A DNA stretch of 64,000 bases from Ischnura elegans (lineage: Eukaryota; Arthropoda; Insecta; Odonata; Coenagrionidae): assembly GCF_921293095.1 (NCBI RefSeq), contig NC_060247.1, positions 53,107,111-53,171,110 on the forward strand. The letters are read 5' to 3'. The position numbers and the translations under genes were made by a program. A model generated the notes under the pieces. That model ran no database searches. It was not told the origin of the DNA and worked only from the letters and a program-made list of their open reading frames with translations. Positions 38,501-48,718 of the stretch are shown here, in pieces (position 1 is the first letter of the stretch; every line of letters starts with the position of its first letter).

Positions 38501-39536
38501 AAGTGTTGGTTTTAAGAAATCTCAACATGAGCCTTGTGTTTATTTTTGGAGAGATGGTGCATCCATGGTTATAATATGTGTTTATGTTGATGACTTTTTT
38601 GTATTCTTTAATGATGAAGTTCAAGCTGAGAAACTGAAACAAAAGCTCCACTCTTGTTTTAAGGTAAAAGACTTAGGATCAGTCGTGGATTGCCTGGGAA
38701 TGAGGGTAGAAATGGGTAATGGTAAAGTAAAGTTGAACCAAAAACAGGTAATTTTGAACTTGCTGAGTAAGGTGGGGATGGCAGAATGTAAATCTGTGTC
38801 AACCCCTATGGTTCCTGGCACTCGACTGACCAAGGGTGAATCGATAACGTGTGATAGTGTACCTTACCAACAAGTGATTGGAAGTTTACTGTATTTATCA
38901 GTGTGTACCAGGCCTGATATATCCTATGCTACCAATTACCTCAGCCAGTTCAACAACTGCTATGGAAATGAACACTGGCAGTGTGTGAAAAGAGTGTTAA
39001 GGTATTTAAAAGGAACAATTGATGCAGGAATAGAATTCCGAAGGACTGAGAATAATCCGGATATTTGTGGTTTTGTTGATGCGTCATTTGCTAATGACGT
39101 CAACAGAAAATCAGTGACTGGGTATGTTTTTGTGTCTGCTGGTGGACCAATCTGCTGGGAGAGTAAAAAACAAAGTGTAACTGCCTTGTCTTCAACCGAG
39201 GCAGAGTATATTGCCATTGACTCTGCAGGTAGGAAGGCCACTTACTTGAAGGGGTTACTCTCTGAGTTATGTGGTAGGAAGGGGCCAATTCTTTTATGGA
39301 ATGATAACCAGAGTGCACTAAAATTAGCCTCTGACAATGGATTGCATGCTCGCACTCAGCATATAGAAGTGAAGTTTCATCACATCAGGGAACTTGTTAA
39401 GCATAAGAAGGTTGTCCTCAATTACATGGAATCTGAAAAAATGATTGCCGATGTGTTTACTAAGGCACTTAATGTGACTGCACACCGCAAGTGCATTATT
39501 CCTCTGGGTATGGTTAATTGTAAAAATGCAATGTAA
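35559..39536 (+). CDS. copia Gag-Pol polyprotein
   Basis: 1,325 aa from the first true ATG; the open frame extends 24 bp further 5' only through a GTG. Order: Gag (YDWSFAMTNYLRR near the start), CCHC zinc knuckle CWNCGEKGHLKTQC (225-238), aspartic protease with DSGA (285-288), GAG-pre-integrase HHCC finger (H418, H423, C450, C453), integrase D481-D545-E581 (35 residues between the last two), reverse transcriptase with YVDD (1009-1012), RNase H with D1174, E1216 and D1249. All catalytic residues are present and there is no frameshift or stop, so it appears autonomous. As in copia itself, Gag and Pol share one frame. CpG is much denser in the first kilobase than in the rest. Confidence 0.96.
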   Translation: MQESQVTSQAYGFEKLVGRENYYDWSFAMTNYLRRNGLWSCVQGSDNGEGKERRDEKALADICLMVQPVVYPHVRPAKTAKDAWNALSKAYEDKGKWRYVSLLRSMCQMRLEKFETMDTYISEVIMLAHKLEGIGEPMAENFVAAMLLQGLPNSYDNLVMAITSGENVLNLDRVKTILLDESYRKSVSAGQNASVPETTALYSKGKKYNSSTMAGSSSVVKAWKCWNCGEKGHLKTQCPQSQKKRDPNENRAEVKGEKKGENRKPLRSLLCALSAASCDSDWFVDSGASVHMSPHEDRMHDYCRDVDSHIEITVGNNGKLKSRGVGSVNLNVSDHICELKHVVHVPGLKENLISVSQVADKGITVVYDKKGCKMYDDDFVCNGTELATASRTSNGLYRLDVKSKQAFVCNINDYELWHQRMGHLGMQNMILLRDKLSDCIDFKYEPADDCNACVLGKQHRNPFPKEGGTRADEVLGLVHSDLCDFGSNVKSWSGSRYILTLIDDFSRRTTVYFLKSKSETKQRVIDFVNMAENVTGKRLKIFRSDNGTEFLSDELQNFFKSRGITHQRTVRYTPQQNGVAERLNRTILEKVRCMLFHAGSPKEMWAEAANTAVYLLNRSPHRSVPDNVPEVLWSGKKVSYDQLRVFGSDAYALIPEEIRGDKLNPRSKKMVFVGYSSASKGYRLLNPENPREILVARDVKFIENSFTAIKAIGKGEKGSFSMPVPVNLDDDLPFTSVCNVSDDVHCQSETNANVNHIHGAENDIENLSFADANEVQINPGNNVDEGERRYPMRERQRKEFPGFELYLACDEKVEPTSVTEALNGTDKIHWKEAMEREISSFQDNDVWDLVDRPKGGNIVQCKWVFKLKRNGEGEVDKYKARLVAKGFSQRYGIDYLDTFAPVVRHDTLRLCFSIAVAHGLHVHHLDVSTAFLNGSLSEDIFMYQPEGFVSDASKVYKLKKAIYGLKQASRSWYERMDEVVLSVGFKKSQHEPCVYFWRDGASMVIICVYVDDFFVFFNDEVQAEKLKQKLHSCFKVKDLGSVVDCLGMRVEMGNGKVKLNQKQVILNLLSKVGMAECKSVSTPMVPGTRLTKGESITCDSVPYQQVIGSLLYLSVCTRPDISYATNYLSQFNNCYGNEHWQCVKRVLRYLKGTIDAGIEFRRTENNPDICGFVDASFANDVNRKSVTGYVFVSAGGPICWESKKQSVTALSSTEAEYIAIDSAGRKATYLKGLLSELCGRKGPILLWNDNQSALKLASDNGLHARTQHIEVKFHHIRELVKHKKVVLNYMESEKMIADVFTKALNVTAHRKCIIPLGMVNCKNAM

Positions 39537-39548
39537 AGTTGGTAGATT

Positions 39549-39557
39549 AAGGGAGAG
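39549..39557 (+). other. copia polypurine tract
   Basis: AAGGGAGAG abuts the 3' LTR, 12 bases after the Gag-Pol stop codon; this is the expected plus-strand priming site. Confidence 0.8.
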
Positions 39558-39760
39558 TGTTGTGATTGTTTTTGTTTGAATATGGCTGGTAATCTCCCAA
39601 CTATCGTATTACTGTATTCATTTGTTTTTCTGTTCTTCACCGGAAGTTTGTTCTTTTAATAAATTGCAGTTTCGCCATGTTATTCAACACGTGTGGTCAT
39701 GTTCATTTACCACTCCTCCTGAATCTCAAACCATCGTCCCCCCAGTAACTATTTACAACA
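39558..39760 (+). repeat. copia 3' LTR
   Basis: Identical to the 5' LTR (203 of 203 positions compared). The AATAAA falls at 39,658-39,663. Followed by the second copy of the CTTAC target duplication. Confidence 0.97.
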
Positions 39761-39765
39761 CTTAC

Positions 39766-41230
39766 AGTGATAATAAAAACGACTAAAAATAGGGATTTTT
39801 TTCAAAGAAAAAGAGGACCATTAGCAACTTTCAAATACAAATGCAAGACACTTGTTTCGAACCAATATCACTTTGCTAACGAAAATATTCAGAAATTAAT
39901 AAAACTATCGTTCTATGGCAGATTAAATTCCATTAAAATTATAACAAGAGATAAACATTTTTTAAATTTCATCAAAATTATTTCTTTTCACCTCAGAAAT
40001 AGGTCATACACAAGTATTAACAACAAACCTTTCCAGTCAGAAGCTAGGTAATTGATATCCTTCTGCACAGTTGGCAAGAAGAATATAAAAAGTAAGCCAC
40101 AGAGCAATTCTAATGTTTTCTTGAGATTATTAAAGCATTATGTGAATGTATTACTCTATAAGGAACCTTGCCCCATAAAGGGCAACCCATTAAAATTATA
40201 GATATTTTACACACCAATTCAAGCATTTTTCTGAAATTTTTGCCAAGAATATGAATTGAGAGATTATAAGCATTATGCTATTTTTATTAAAGACAGCTCT
40301 GATTTGACTATGAGTCACTTCACTGCCACAAAAGCTTTTGACATTTCATAGAAATTATGCTCACTACCAATTGAATACATTTTAATTATACTCATACACT
40401 TTTATAAAACTATTATCGGAAGGCACCTCTGACTGCTGCATGGAACAACTTAATTCTTGTTTCTTGCATTATTAGTAGGACAAACTTTAAATAACACTAT
40501 AACATTGCACCATAACTATCTTCCTTTTTCTTATGGGACAATGCATCATAAAAGTTGCATATCTACACCATGATAAAGATCATGGATGCAAAACTTTAGA
40601 AAAACTTAAGGGTTTTTGGTTTTTGTACAGCATATTCAGAGAAAAAAATGGTCTGAGGTCAATGTAATATCAGAGCTGCTCAGCCCTCAAAAGTATCAAC
40701 ATCACTCATAAGCATGATAAATGTTGCTATTTCACGCCTAAACCACAATTTTATCCGAAATAGTGAGTAAATAAAAACTTAGATTCTATGAGGACATTTC
40801 AGCTCCCCCATCATTGTAACATCAATGAGTTAATTTACTCAATTTTTTGGCCTGAAAATGCTGTAAAAAACCAATAAGTCCAATATAAATTTCCATAGTT
40901 CTGGCTACGCTAATAGTCCATCCTTCCAAATTCAAGCAAAGCCTGATTATATTGGTGATAATGCTTTAAATTGTTCCATCATGTTAAGCCATTGCCCATT
41001 CATACAGAGTAATTGGCTAACACAAGGAATGAAATTTAAAAAATGCTAATTCGTCAATGCAAATTCCCTACATAAGTTTTGGGATCAGCCAACAACCGAA
41101 TATCAACATGATATCTGCATCTATAATGCTAAATATCTCTCAAGATATACAACAAATTACAAGGAACTGTGATAACCAAGCCACTGGGTTATGATGAATG
41201 GATAGCATGAAAACCCATAAATCTGGCAAC
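39766..41230 (-). other. Probable 3'UTR and downstream region of the DUF4806 gene
   Basis: No coding exon. On the minus strand the first canonical AATAAA after the stop codon lies at 40,283-40,288, giving a 3'UTR of about 0.95 kb. The rest is AT-rich and CpG-poor. Confidence 0.35.
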
Positions 41231-41844
41231 TCATGTATTTGAGCGCGATGAATTTGATGGAACTTTAGATGACTGATGAGCTTCAGGAATTGTGGCTGAG
41301 GAATGTGGTACAGGATTTGCTCCTGAAGTATGAGGCCTCTTGGAAGAATGTGCTGCCACTGATGAAGTTGCAGTTATGGTATGTGCCACAGTCACTTTTC
41401 CCTGCTGGTATGACGCACGCTCTTGTATCGCCCAGGGTACCACAGTCAGTGGTTGGACTTTCCTTTTCAAAGCTTGAGAATATGGCTGCACTGATGAGTG
41501 AGGAGGTAGAGCAAATTGAGGAACAGCTGGATGAGAAGTTATACTCACAGAAGAAGAGTGAGGCAGAACCGAAGGGGGGAGGGCACCAGAGGTCATGAAA
41601 ACACCATATCTGTCCTGATCAGAGCCTGGCTGTTCAATCCTTTCCTCTATTTCAATGTCATCAGGCCTCTCAACTAACTCAACTTCATGCACTGCAGGGG
41701 GTTGTTTGAACTGTAGCTGTCCACGGCCTCTGGCAGATCGCCACTGGTTTCGACGCTGATTAGCATAGCGCACAGCTTCAGATCCATATTTAAGGCATTC
41801 TGCTAAAGGTGGATTGTTGAGACTTCTCATATTTCTAACCACAT
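41231..41844 (-). CDS. DUF4806 gene terminal exon
   Basis: 614 bp including TAA; acceptor ...TTCTTTTTCCAG. The first 2 bases complete an Asp codon. The frame finishes the DUF4806 domain (DVVRNMRSLNNPPLAEC through YANQRRNQW). About 150 low-complexity residues rich in Ser, His, Pro and Val follow, without a known motif. The antisense frame on the + strand (41,269-41,598) is a shadow. Confidence 0.8.
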
Positions 41845-44800
41845 CTGGAAAAAGAAAATAGAGCACGAAAAAGGAAAATATGTAAGAATATTGTCACTCG
41901 TTTTCCTTAAAAAAAATTTGCAGTTCAACCCTCAGATATAAACCAACAGTGAAACAAAAACATCATTCAAGATTATTAAACTGATAGGTGCTGGATATTA
42001 TTATAGCTCTTGACTTTTGTAAGTCAATTATACAGATAATATAAAAAACAAAAGAAATTACAATGAAGTATGCCAAAAAATATATTTTCTATTGCCAGGA
42101 CATCAGACTAAAATCCTCAAAAAATCTACTTTCCCATAGTCAAAGGCTCTCACAAATGCATAGCAACTGTGTAATTTTCAGAAAAAAATTCATGCATAAT
42201 ACATAAAACATGGAGTGTTTCATCAATTTATAATTTTAACATTTTAAGAACGAGGAGATGGCGTTTCTGCAATATTAACAAAAAATAACAATGGGCCTTC
42301 CCAAAAAAACTTTCAAGGCCTAGGCACAGGGAAATGACAAAGTGTAGAAATTTATTGCGTGGAGCATTAAGCTGCTAATTGAGGGGTCCTGGGTTCCAAA
42401 TCCTGGTGAAGCCTTTGGACATCCCTGAATAAAATAAAAATTCTGAGGTGGCCCAAGGACAAGAACTGGCCCCCTTACCCTGAATGTATAATATTCATGT
42501 ACCTGTGGCAAGTCTGGAGTGAGCTCTACCCTCACCTACCCTAACCAACCTTGGGGCTGAACTACTGACTGAGTGACATATATGTATTAATATTCTTGAT
42601 TTAAATTTTTTAGATAAGTTAATTCAGTTGTTTCTGCCAATCACATATGTATATGCATATTATTCAGATGTGAGAATTTTTTGATATTTTATAATGCATT
42701 ATGAGCATTTCATGTTAATTTCAATGATTTGTTCAAATGGCAATAAGCCCATTAATAAATATTTAAAACAACTACGGTCGTGCTAAACAAATAGTGACAT
42801 TATTATGGTGTATTGGAGAGATGAATGGAGATCAGCACGAGAAAAATACAGTTCTACACCAATATCAAGTTCCACTTGTAACTGCTTTAAAGGTCGTTTT
42901 TTGGGATTCTATCTGCTCCTTCCTACTTTTATGTTACTTCTAGAATAACAGTCACACTAGTGCTTCAATGTGCTGTCTTCTATTGTAATCATACACGATA
43001 TATTTTTATTTGTAATTTCTGCATTTTTATGGTATGCCTGACCTGAATTAGGTACATTGAAATAGAATTTAAACTGGGAGAATTATCGAAGCATAGGGCA
43101 TTGGAGGGTAAAGGGTTCATGCAAAAGTTAATTGTGCAGAATTCAGTGGAAAATGTATCAAAATAAATAAAACATGCATTTTGAAACTTTTACACAATTT
43201 ACTTACCCACAATGCACTTAGCAATGGGAGTAGATTGAAGTTCTGACTTGGAGCGAGTATGTCCTGCCCATGTAAAATTGCACATCAGCTCATCATCCAT
43301 GCATTTTCCAAAAGACCCAACCATGGCTTGCTTGGTGTTGGTTGCTCTAATGCTGTTTAAGAAGTTAACCTGCAAAGTCCCAAAGTTTTATGCCTGTGCC
43401 TTCTATTTAAAAAAATAATTATTTACTCACAGAAAGTATTCAAAACTCACAAAAGATTGCTTAAAATCTGATTCCTCACACAACCGCTCATTAAAAGTTT
43501 TGAATTCAAGCATTGTTTTGAGAGGTAGAAATCCATGAACACTTCCTCCTGGTTTCTTTTCAGGTTGTGCCGTCTGCTGTGCTTCCTGAGGTAATTTTCT
43601 CAGTATGGCATCCAACATATCACGCATATCTTCCTGAAAGTACCTGGAATTAAAATAAAAGGACTAAGAATACTAAGTGAGCAGGATACTACCTTTTAAC
43701 TACACCCTGGACAGAGGATGACATACAATTTATGCACATCTATTTTGGGCCAGGCTGAAGCATTTGTTCAAATCATGGACTTTAATAATAAGGATTGGAC
43801 AACTTTGGAATTTTCTGTCCACCAAATTGTTGCCTCTGCAACAACTGTTAGCTAAACGGGACTAAAAACAGCTACCCTAGTGAAGCATTGCACACACAGG
43901 GATTCAACAGGAAAAATGCATATTTTTTCAATTTATTTTCTATTTTCACAGGTGAAACAAAAGCCACTACGCTTTGCTTTGATACTGAAGCAATTTTTAC
44001 AAGTCTTCCATTCCGGAGGTATTTTACACCTGTCATTGCCCAGGTGGACATTTCGCACATCCCTATGCATTTTTCGAAGGTCACACACATGAGTTCACAT
44101 GTATGAACAATTGCCAAATAATTATAAGTAATAAATACTAGTTAGCATAAATGATCAGTAATTATGTCCTTGGTATAACATGGCTGAATTTTACTGCAAC
44201 ATTTATCCATTTACTTGAATGCAGATCTGAACTACTGAAATGTGATTGGCACATTTCAAAACATGGACAATGCATTAAGTCTTATGGAAAAACTCTGAAT
44301 ATGCAATTTTAGTCAATGATTTGTAAATGCTGAAATTCAATGATAATTATTGATGTAATTATTGATATACTTATGGGCAAAATTCACTAGGAGATTCAGA
44401 GAAATTTACTTCAAGGTAGAAATAACTTGCACCCTTTCTCTTTTCTAGGTAGAGGCAAAAAAGAAATTGACGACTTTTGTTTATAAAATACTGTCTTCAT
44501 TAAAAACAATAATAAAATCGATGAAAAGCTCTTTCCAAACACACGTATGCATGCATGATAAAAACTGATTTTTCTGTTCAAGAAAATTGTCCAAGTTTCA
44601 TGTACAATGAGTTATAACGGCCCTAAGTAACTGTTAAAAATATTTTTTTAAGTTCATGAATGATTTTAGTGACTCCAAAAGTATATTAAATGACAATTCA
44701 CATCCAATGATTTGCATTAAAACGGGTGCTTGCCAAAACAGCTGCTATCTTTAAAGATGACGGCATTTACGTACGTAACTTCCAGACTGTAGAGTAAAAT

Positions 44801-47800
44801 TTAAACACAATCATCGTCACCACTGGCCATGTTTGAAATGAAAACAACATCGTATGCAAGTCTAGGCTGAAAATCGGATTGAAAACATATAGGTTTTCAT
44901 CATTCTCTCCTCACCCTATTCACCTACCCCCATCCAACCCCTACGGAGAGGGGATGAGGGTGCTTCAGGTACAATCGCATAGTTAAGTCAAAGGAACAAC
45001 TGTATCAAATTTCATGCTTGCTCCATCCAATGCTATGCTTTTATCTGTGTCACAACAATTAGTCGAGTATTACCCAGCCAGCAGCTCAGCTATGCAAGTA
45101 AATATTGCAGTAAAATTCAGTTACATTCCCCAACTCCATATTTATTGATCAATTAAACTTACTGGAACTAAGTAATTACAATATTTTGTCATTAATGCAT
45201 TGATCAGAGTGTAACCTCTGAAAAATGCATAAACAGAAGGTGTACAATAACTTAGAAGTCGTTTTTGAAATTGCTGCAATAACATAAGGCACAAACATAC
45301 AGGAGAAAGTAGTATTTGTTTCACCAATTAAAATATAAAATATATTGGAAAAATATGCCTTTTCCTACTGAATTCCCTATCCATGTAATGGTTTGCTGGG
45401 GCAACTATTTGCACTGCCCATGGTCATTAGAAATCTAGCTACCATCCAGTGGATAAATTTTGCAGAGGAAACAATAAGAAAGACAAGTTTAACACACCTG
45501 GTAAAGGAATTTTCACCCCCTGGCCCACATTCAATACATCTTTTCTTCCATTATCATATGGACAAACTCATTGAGGGTGCCAGTATTCATTAATACCAAA
45601 AATGGTTTGGAATTTTAATTAACTTTGGCTCTGCATCACTATGCCGATAGTCATGTCCTATGGTATGAAAAATGCTGAGGTATTTAAACAATATAATGAC
45701 CAATGCACCCAATTGTATTGGGGAATAGGTATCAGTGCTTTTTATGAGCTTGAGCTTCCCACTCTATTAGGATGGATAACCTTGAAGCTCTACTGAAATT
45801 ACATTATTACTTTATTTTATAGTATAATCTTAAACAATAATCATGATATTTTGTTTACACTTGGAAAGTACCAGAATACAAATTTTTGGGATACCCATTT
45901 AAAGGTTAAAAAATGCCTGTTAATTCATGTGAAAGACCTATTAAGGGCTAGTGAATTCTGGAATGTCACACAATATAACTTATATCTTCATAATAAGTGA
46001 ATGGAGTGGATGTGGGACATTTTGAGCTTTTCCATCCTAATTCCCAAGTGTCATTGAAGGCCAAGAATAGCTTATCTTTTGAGCTAGATCTCTGTAATAA
46101 TTTTTTATGTCTTTATTTACTTTTAGAACCTCCCTGAAGATTTTTGTTTAGAAGTACTTATCTCTTCAGCAAGGATTAAGGAATGCTTGAAACAGCTAAA
46201 TTAATTAACTATAGGTAATTAAATTAAGAAAGAAGAACTTTGTACTTTCACATTAATATTTAATCACGACCATGGTTTCAACGTTAGACGTCATGGTCGT
46301 GATTAAATATTAATGTGAAAGTACAAAGTTCTTCTTTCTTAATTTAATTATGAATCGCTTTCACCAAGTTACGCCTCAAACAATTAATTTTAACTATAGG
46401 TAGTTTTACAGAAGAGGATTGCTGGCTTTTGTATAATTTAGATCAAGAGCATACATCCAGATAAAGTACATACTTTGATTTCCAGTTTATGCAGTGACTT
46501 AAACTCAAAGAGAAAAGTGTGTTTGCCAAAGTTCGATTAGCATTACAACTTCCACACACAGTCTGATTCCAAGGGATTTGCAGGGGTGAAACAAAAGGAA
46601 TCCAAGCATTCTAGCCCATTGGCCCCTTAAAAATAAACCATGTACTTAATGTTTAAAAAAATAACCATGACTTTAAAATAATCAGTCATTTTTATTCTTT
46701 AATTTACTCATCATCAGCAATACTTGCTATAGCTCTTGATTCAACCACATTTATTGTTTCCCGGCTCAGATTTGACCTCTCTGGACTATTTGTCAGGACT
46801 TGAAAGCTTTCAGGAATCATGTAGACTGTTTAGACCTAAGTATGCACTGGTAGATGGGCTTTTGTGCACGCACCACATAAACTCATTTGGGAGTCTCACC
46901 AGCAACAGGACTCCCAAGCTGCCCATGCCTCCAAAAAACATCAATGCAATGAAACGGTTACATTTAAGACCTAGCATTTAAGCGACCTTTCTCAGACCTA
47001 CAGCAATTTCATGATAAAAAGGTGACATCTTATGATTAAATGGATGATTAACCTTTCACTGAAAATATTTAACTGAAATCATTTTGGGTATACTCAGTCC
47101 TTCACAGTAACCTTCAGCATCGCCACAGGGAGTGAAAGGTTACATTTTGAATTTATGGGAGGATTCTTAGACATTATAAAAAAGCGAATTCATTATTCAT
47201 AATTTAACGAAAAAATTTAACCCAGTTGGTAAGTCTTAAATTAAAATACTGAAGCTACCCAGGGGCACAGCAAGGAACTAAGGCTGGGGGGGTTTATGTG
47301 CCGGGGTGTGTGGGGGTATGGAATACCCACCAGGATAAGCGGTAGGTGCGAGATTGATAAAATACGGAATTTTAAGGTAAATGGTTCAAAATGGTGAGTT
47401 TTACGGCTTTCTGAGGGATATTTTATTATTCAATTCACTACTCTTTTAGTAATAGCAATCCAATTAAGAAAAAATGGATTAAACTTAAAAATTTCTCTGA
47501 GCTCTGGGAGGGGGTTTTATCCCCCAAAACCCCCCCTTGCTGTGCCACTGAAGCTACCCATAATCAACTTGGCCTGGCAAGTACCTACCTTTCAGAAATG
47601 TGGGTGCACAACCTCTAATTATAAGCTCAACATCGACCTTTCACCCCTCTTTAATATACATATTACAGTATAACTCACAATAAAATTTTAAGAACCTGAA
47701 ATGATAGGGATATCCTATGGATGATGAGAAATTCTACATCGCTAAAGGGAGAGAAGCAGAATGCTTTCCCAACATAGTCTTTGTATTCCAAAAAGTTTCA

Positions 47801-48260
47801 TTCTAAACCAAATAATATTTTTCCAAAAAGTGTTCAATTAATAATATTATATACCTGTCACTCTTTTCCTTCTTCTCTGCCCAGATGGAGAACCATGGTG
47901 GAGGTAAAGCTCTAGAAACCCCTTCAGAATTCTGTGACAGTAAAGATATCATGTTTCCTTGAGGATTAACAGGAAGGTGCTTTTCATTCGACCATGATGC
48001 AGATGATGTGGTACCCTTATAGTCAGCATCAGAGGCTCCAGGCTTAAAACCAAGTTCATAAGTATTGACAAAATGCTTCAAGCGCTCAATTTTGTTTTCC
48101 GCTGCCAAGGGAACAGTCTCCGATGGTATGTATTGCAACTCATCCACAGCACTCTCACGAGATCTCCTTATTCGCTTCCTTTGACTGGGTTCATGGATAG
48201 AAATAGCTGGTTCTTTTACGTCATTTGGTACAGCTGGGTGATGAGCATCAGAACTAAAGC
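41231..48260 (-). CDS. DUF4806-domain protein (4 exons, 5' end not certain)
   Basis: Joins 48260-47855, 43643-43451, 43369-43207 and 41844-41231; about 458 aa plus an upstream start. Phases agree (1, 2, 0, 1). The first exon has a basic nuclear-localisation-like cluster (QRKRIRRSRES). Exons 2-4 carry a DUF4806 domain: FLPLKT--EF-TFNERLCEESDF, the NFLNSIRATNTKQAMVG helix, DDELMCNFTWAG and the closing LKYGSEAVRYANQRRNQW. DUF4806 is an arthropod-enriched domain of unknown biochemical function. The last exon continues into a Ser/His/Pro-rich, disordered-looking tail. The N-terminus must come from further upstream, possibly the exon at 63.2 kb or a small exon at 48.43-48.46 kb. The domain call is by eye against remembered family patterns. 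Confidence 0.75.
41845..43206. other. Intron with SINE-like repeat
   Basis: Intron between DUF4806-gene exons. At about 42,345-42,560 (+ strand) it carries a repeat with a B-box-like GGTTCCAAATCC (42,393-42,404), an upstream tRNA-like head and a body ending in CTAACCAACC. This is probably a second, different tRNA SINE. The remainder shows nothing notable. Confidence 0.45.
42345..42560 (+). repeat. Probable tRNA-derived SINE
   Basis: B-box-like GGTTCCAAATCC sits about 40 nt after an A-box-like TGGAGCATTAAGC. The body is GC-richer than its AT-rich surroundings. There is no obvious tail or target duplication, so the ends are approximate. Confidence 0.4.
43207..43369 (-). CDS. DUF4806 gene exon, domain centre
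   Basis: 163 bp, too short to appear as a long ORF. Acceptor ...GACTTTGCAG, donor GTAAGT, phase 0 in and phase 1 out. Encodes VNFLNSIRATNTKQAM through CMDDELMCNFTWAGHTRSKS and PIAKCIV. The (D/N)EL-x(3)-(F/Y)-x-W-x-G core is typical of DUF4806. Confidence 0.8.
43451..43643 (-). CDS. DUF4806 gene exon, domain start
   Basis: 193 bp; acceptor ...TTTTAATTCCAG, donor GTGAGT, ends in phase 0. Encodes YFQEDMRDMLDAILRKLP, a Gln/Lys-rich linker, then HGFLPLKTMLEFKTFNERL...FKQSF, the first part of DUF4806. Confidence 0.8.
46216..46350. repeat. Perfect 59-bp inverted repeat with 17-nt loop
   Basis: Arms 46,216-46,274 and 46,292-46,350 are exact reverse complements; the loop is 46,275-46,291. It lies within the DUF4806-gene intron, so it would be transcribed as a long perfect hairpin. 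The 10-mer TAACTATAGG flanks the hairpin plus 40 bp of extra sequence (46,206-46,215 and 46,391-46,400). That suggests either a foldback-type insertion or a template-switch duplication. The perfect arms imply recent origin. Confidence 0.92.
47260..47550. mobile_element. hAT-type MITE 1
   Basis: 291 bp. Terminal inverted repeats CAGGGGCACAGCAAGG and the complement of CCTTGCTGTGCCACTG; 8-bp target duplication AAGCTACC at 47,252-47,259 and 47,551-47,558. C/G-tract-rich ends, no coding capacity. Internally about 85-90% similar by eye to the element at 49,221. Confidence 0.9.
47855..48260 (-). CDS. DUF4806 gene, N-terminal exon
   Basis: 406 bp, phase 1 in and phase 2 out. Acceptor ...TTTTATTCAGCAG is a tandem NAGNAG, so the start may be 48,260 or 48,263. 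Encodes FSSDAHHPAVPNDVKEP, the basic cluster KRIRRS, and ends in EKKEKSDR. Donor GTATAT is weak but keeps the frame into the next exon. The KRIRRS hexapeptide recurs in the psq exon at 56.7 kb. Confidence 0.7.
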
Positions 48261-48428
48261 CTGCTGAATAAAATAAAAGTATTGGAATATTATTCCATAA
48301 GTTTGCATTAGAACTTGATTTATTCTCCAGTTTTTGCCCTCAAGATTAAAATCGATAACTTGTTGCCATTATCCAGCAATCACACAGTATAAGAGGATAA
48401 CATGTTAAATTAAAAGTAGGTAACTCAC

Positions 48429-48461
48429 TAAGAATTAATTTCCCAATCATTGCTAAACAGA
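48429..48461 (-). CDS. Candidate 33-bp exon upstream of the DUF4806 exons
   Basis: Acceptor ...TTTTTCCCGCGTGACAG and donor GTGAGT bound 33 bp that are phase 1 on both sides. Joined to the next exon it reads MIGKLILS then FSSDA, so its ATG could also be a start. A few CpGs persist here. The symmetric phase and good sites make it possible, but chance is not excluded. Confidence 0.25.
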
Positions 48462-48718
48462 CTGTCACGCGGGAAAAATCAATAATAATCATTGTCCCTC
48501 TCATCTCGTAACCTCATAGGTTTCCTCCAAAGTCAATCATTCATAGTAATTTCCTTCGAGAATAAATGAAATTATACGAATTTACCAGAATCAGCATTGG
48601 AGAGAAATATCTTTCACGAAGGAGATGCATACTTTTGCAATTCCCAGAAATATATTGCTAATCTATAGTAATGAGTTTGAAAATAGTGTATATTATCCAA
48701 CAATAATGTGAATAGATC

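Larger units (their letters stand above)
35275..39760 (+). mobile_element. Full-length Ty1/copia LTR retrotransposon
   Basis: A complete 4,486-bp element: 5' LTR 35,275-35,477, tRNA primer site, one Gag-Pol ORF, polypurine tract and 3' LTR 39,558-39,760. The LTRs are TG...CA bounded and identical over 203 bp by direct comparison, and a 5-bp target duplication CTTAC flanks it (35,270-35,274 and 39,761-39,765). The domain order protease-integrase-RT-RNase H is diagnostic of Ty1/copia. Identical LTRs and an unbroken ORF mean the insertion is very recent and possibly still mobile. It lies on the + strand, opposite to the host genes. Confidence 0.97.
43644..47854. other. Large intron of the DUF4806 gene
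   Basis: 4.2 kb of AT-rich, CpG-depleted sequence with no supported exon. It contains the perfect inverted repeat at 46,216-46,350 and the MITE at 47,260-47,550. Confidence 0.55.

Noticed and set aside
41269-41598. 109-aa plus-strand frame
   Set aside because: Antisense shadow of the DUF4806 terminal exon, whose frame continues a recognised domain across three consistent introns.
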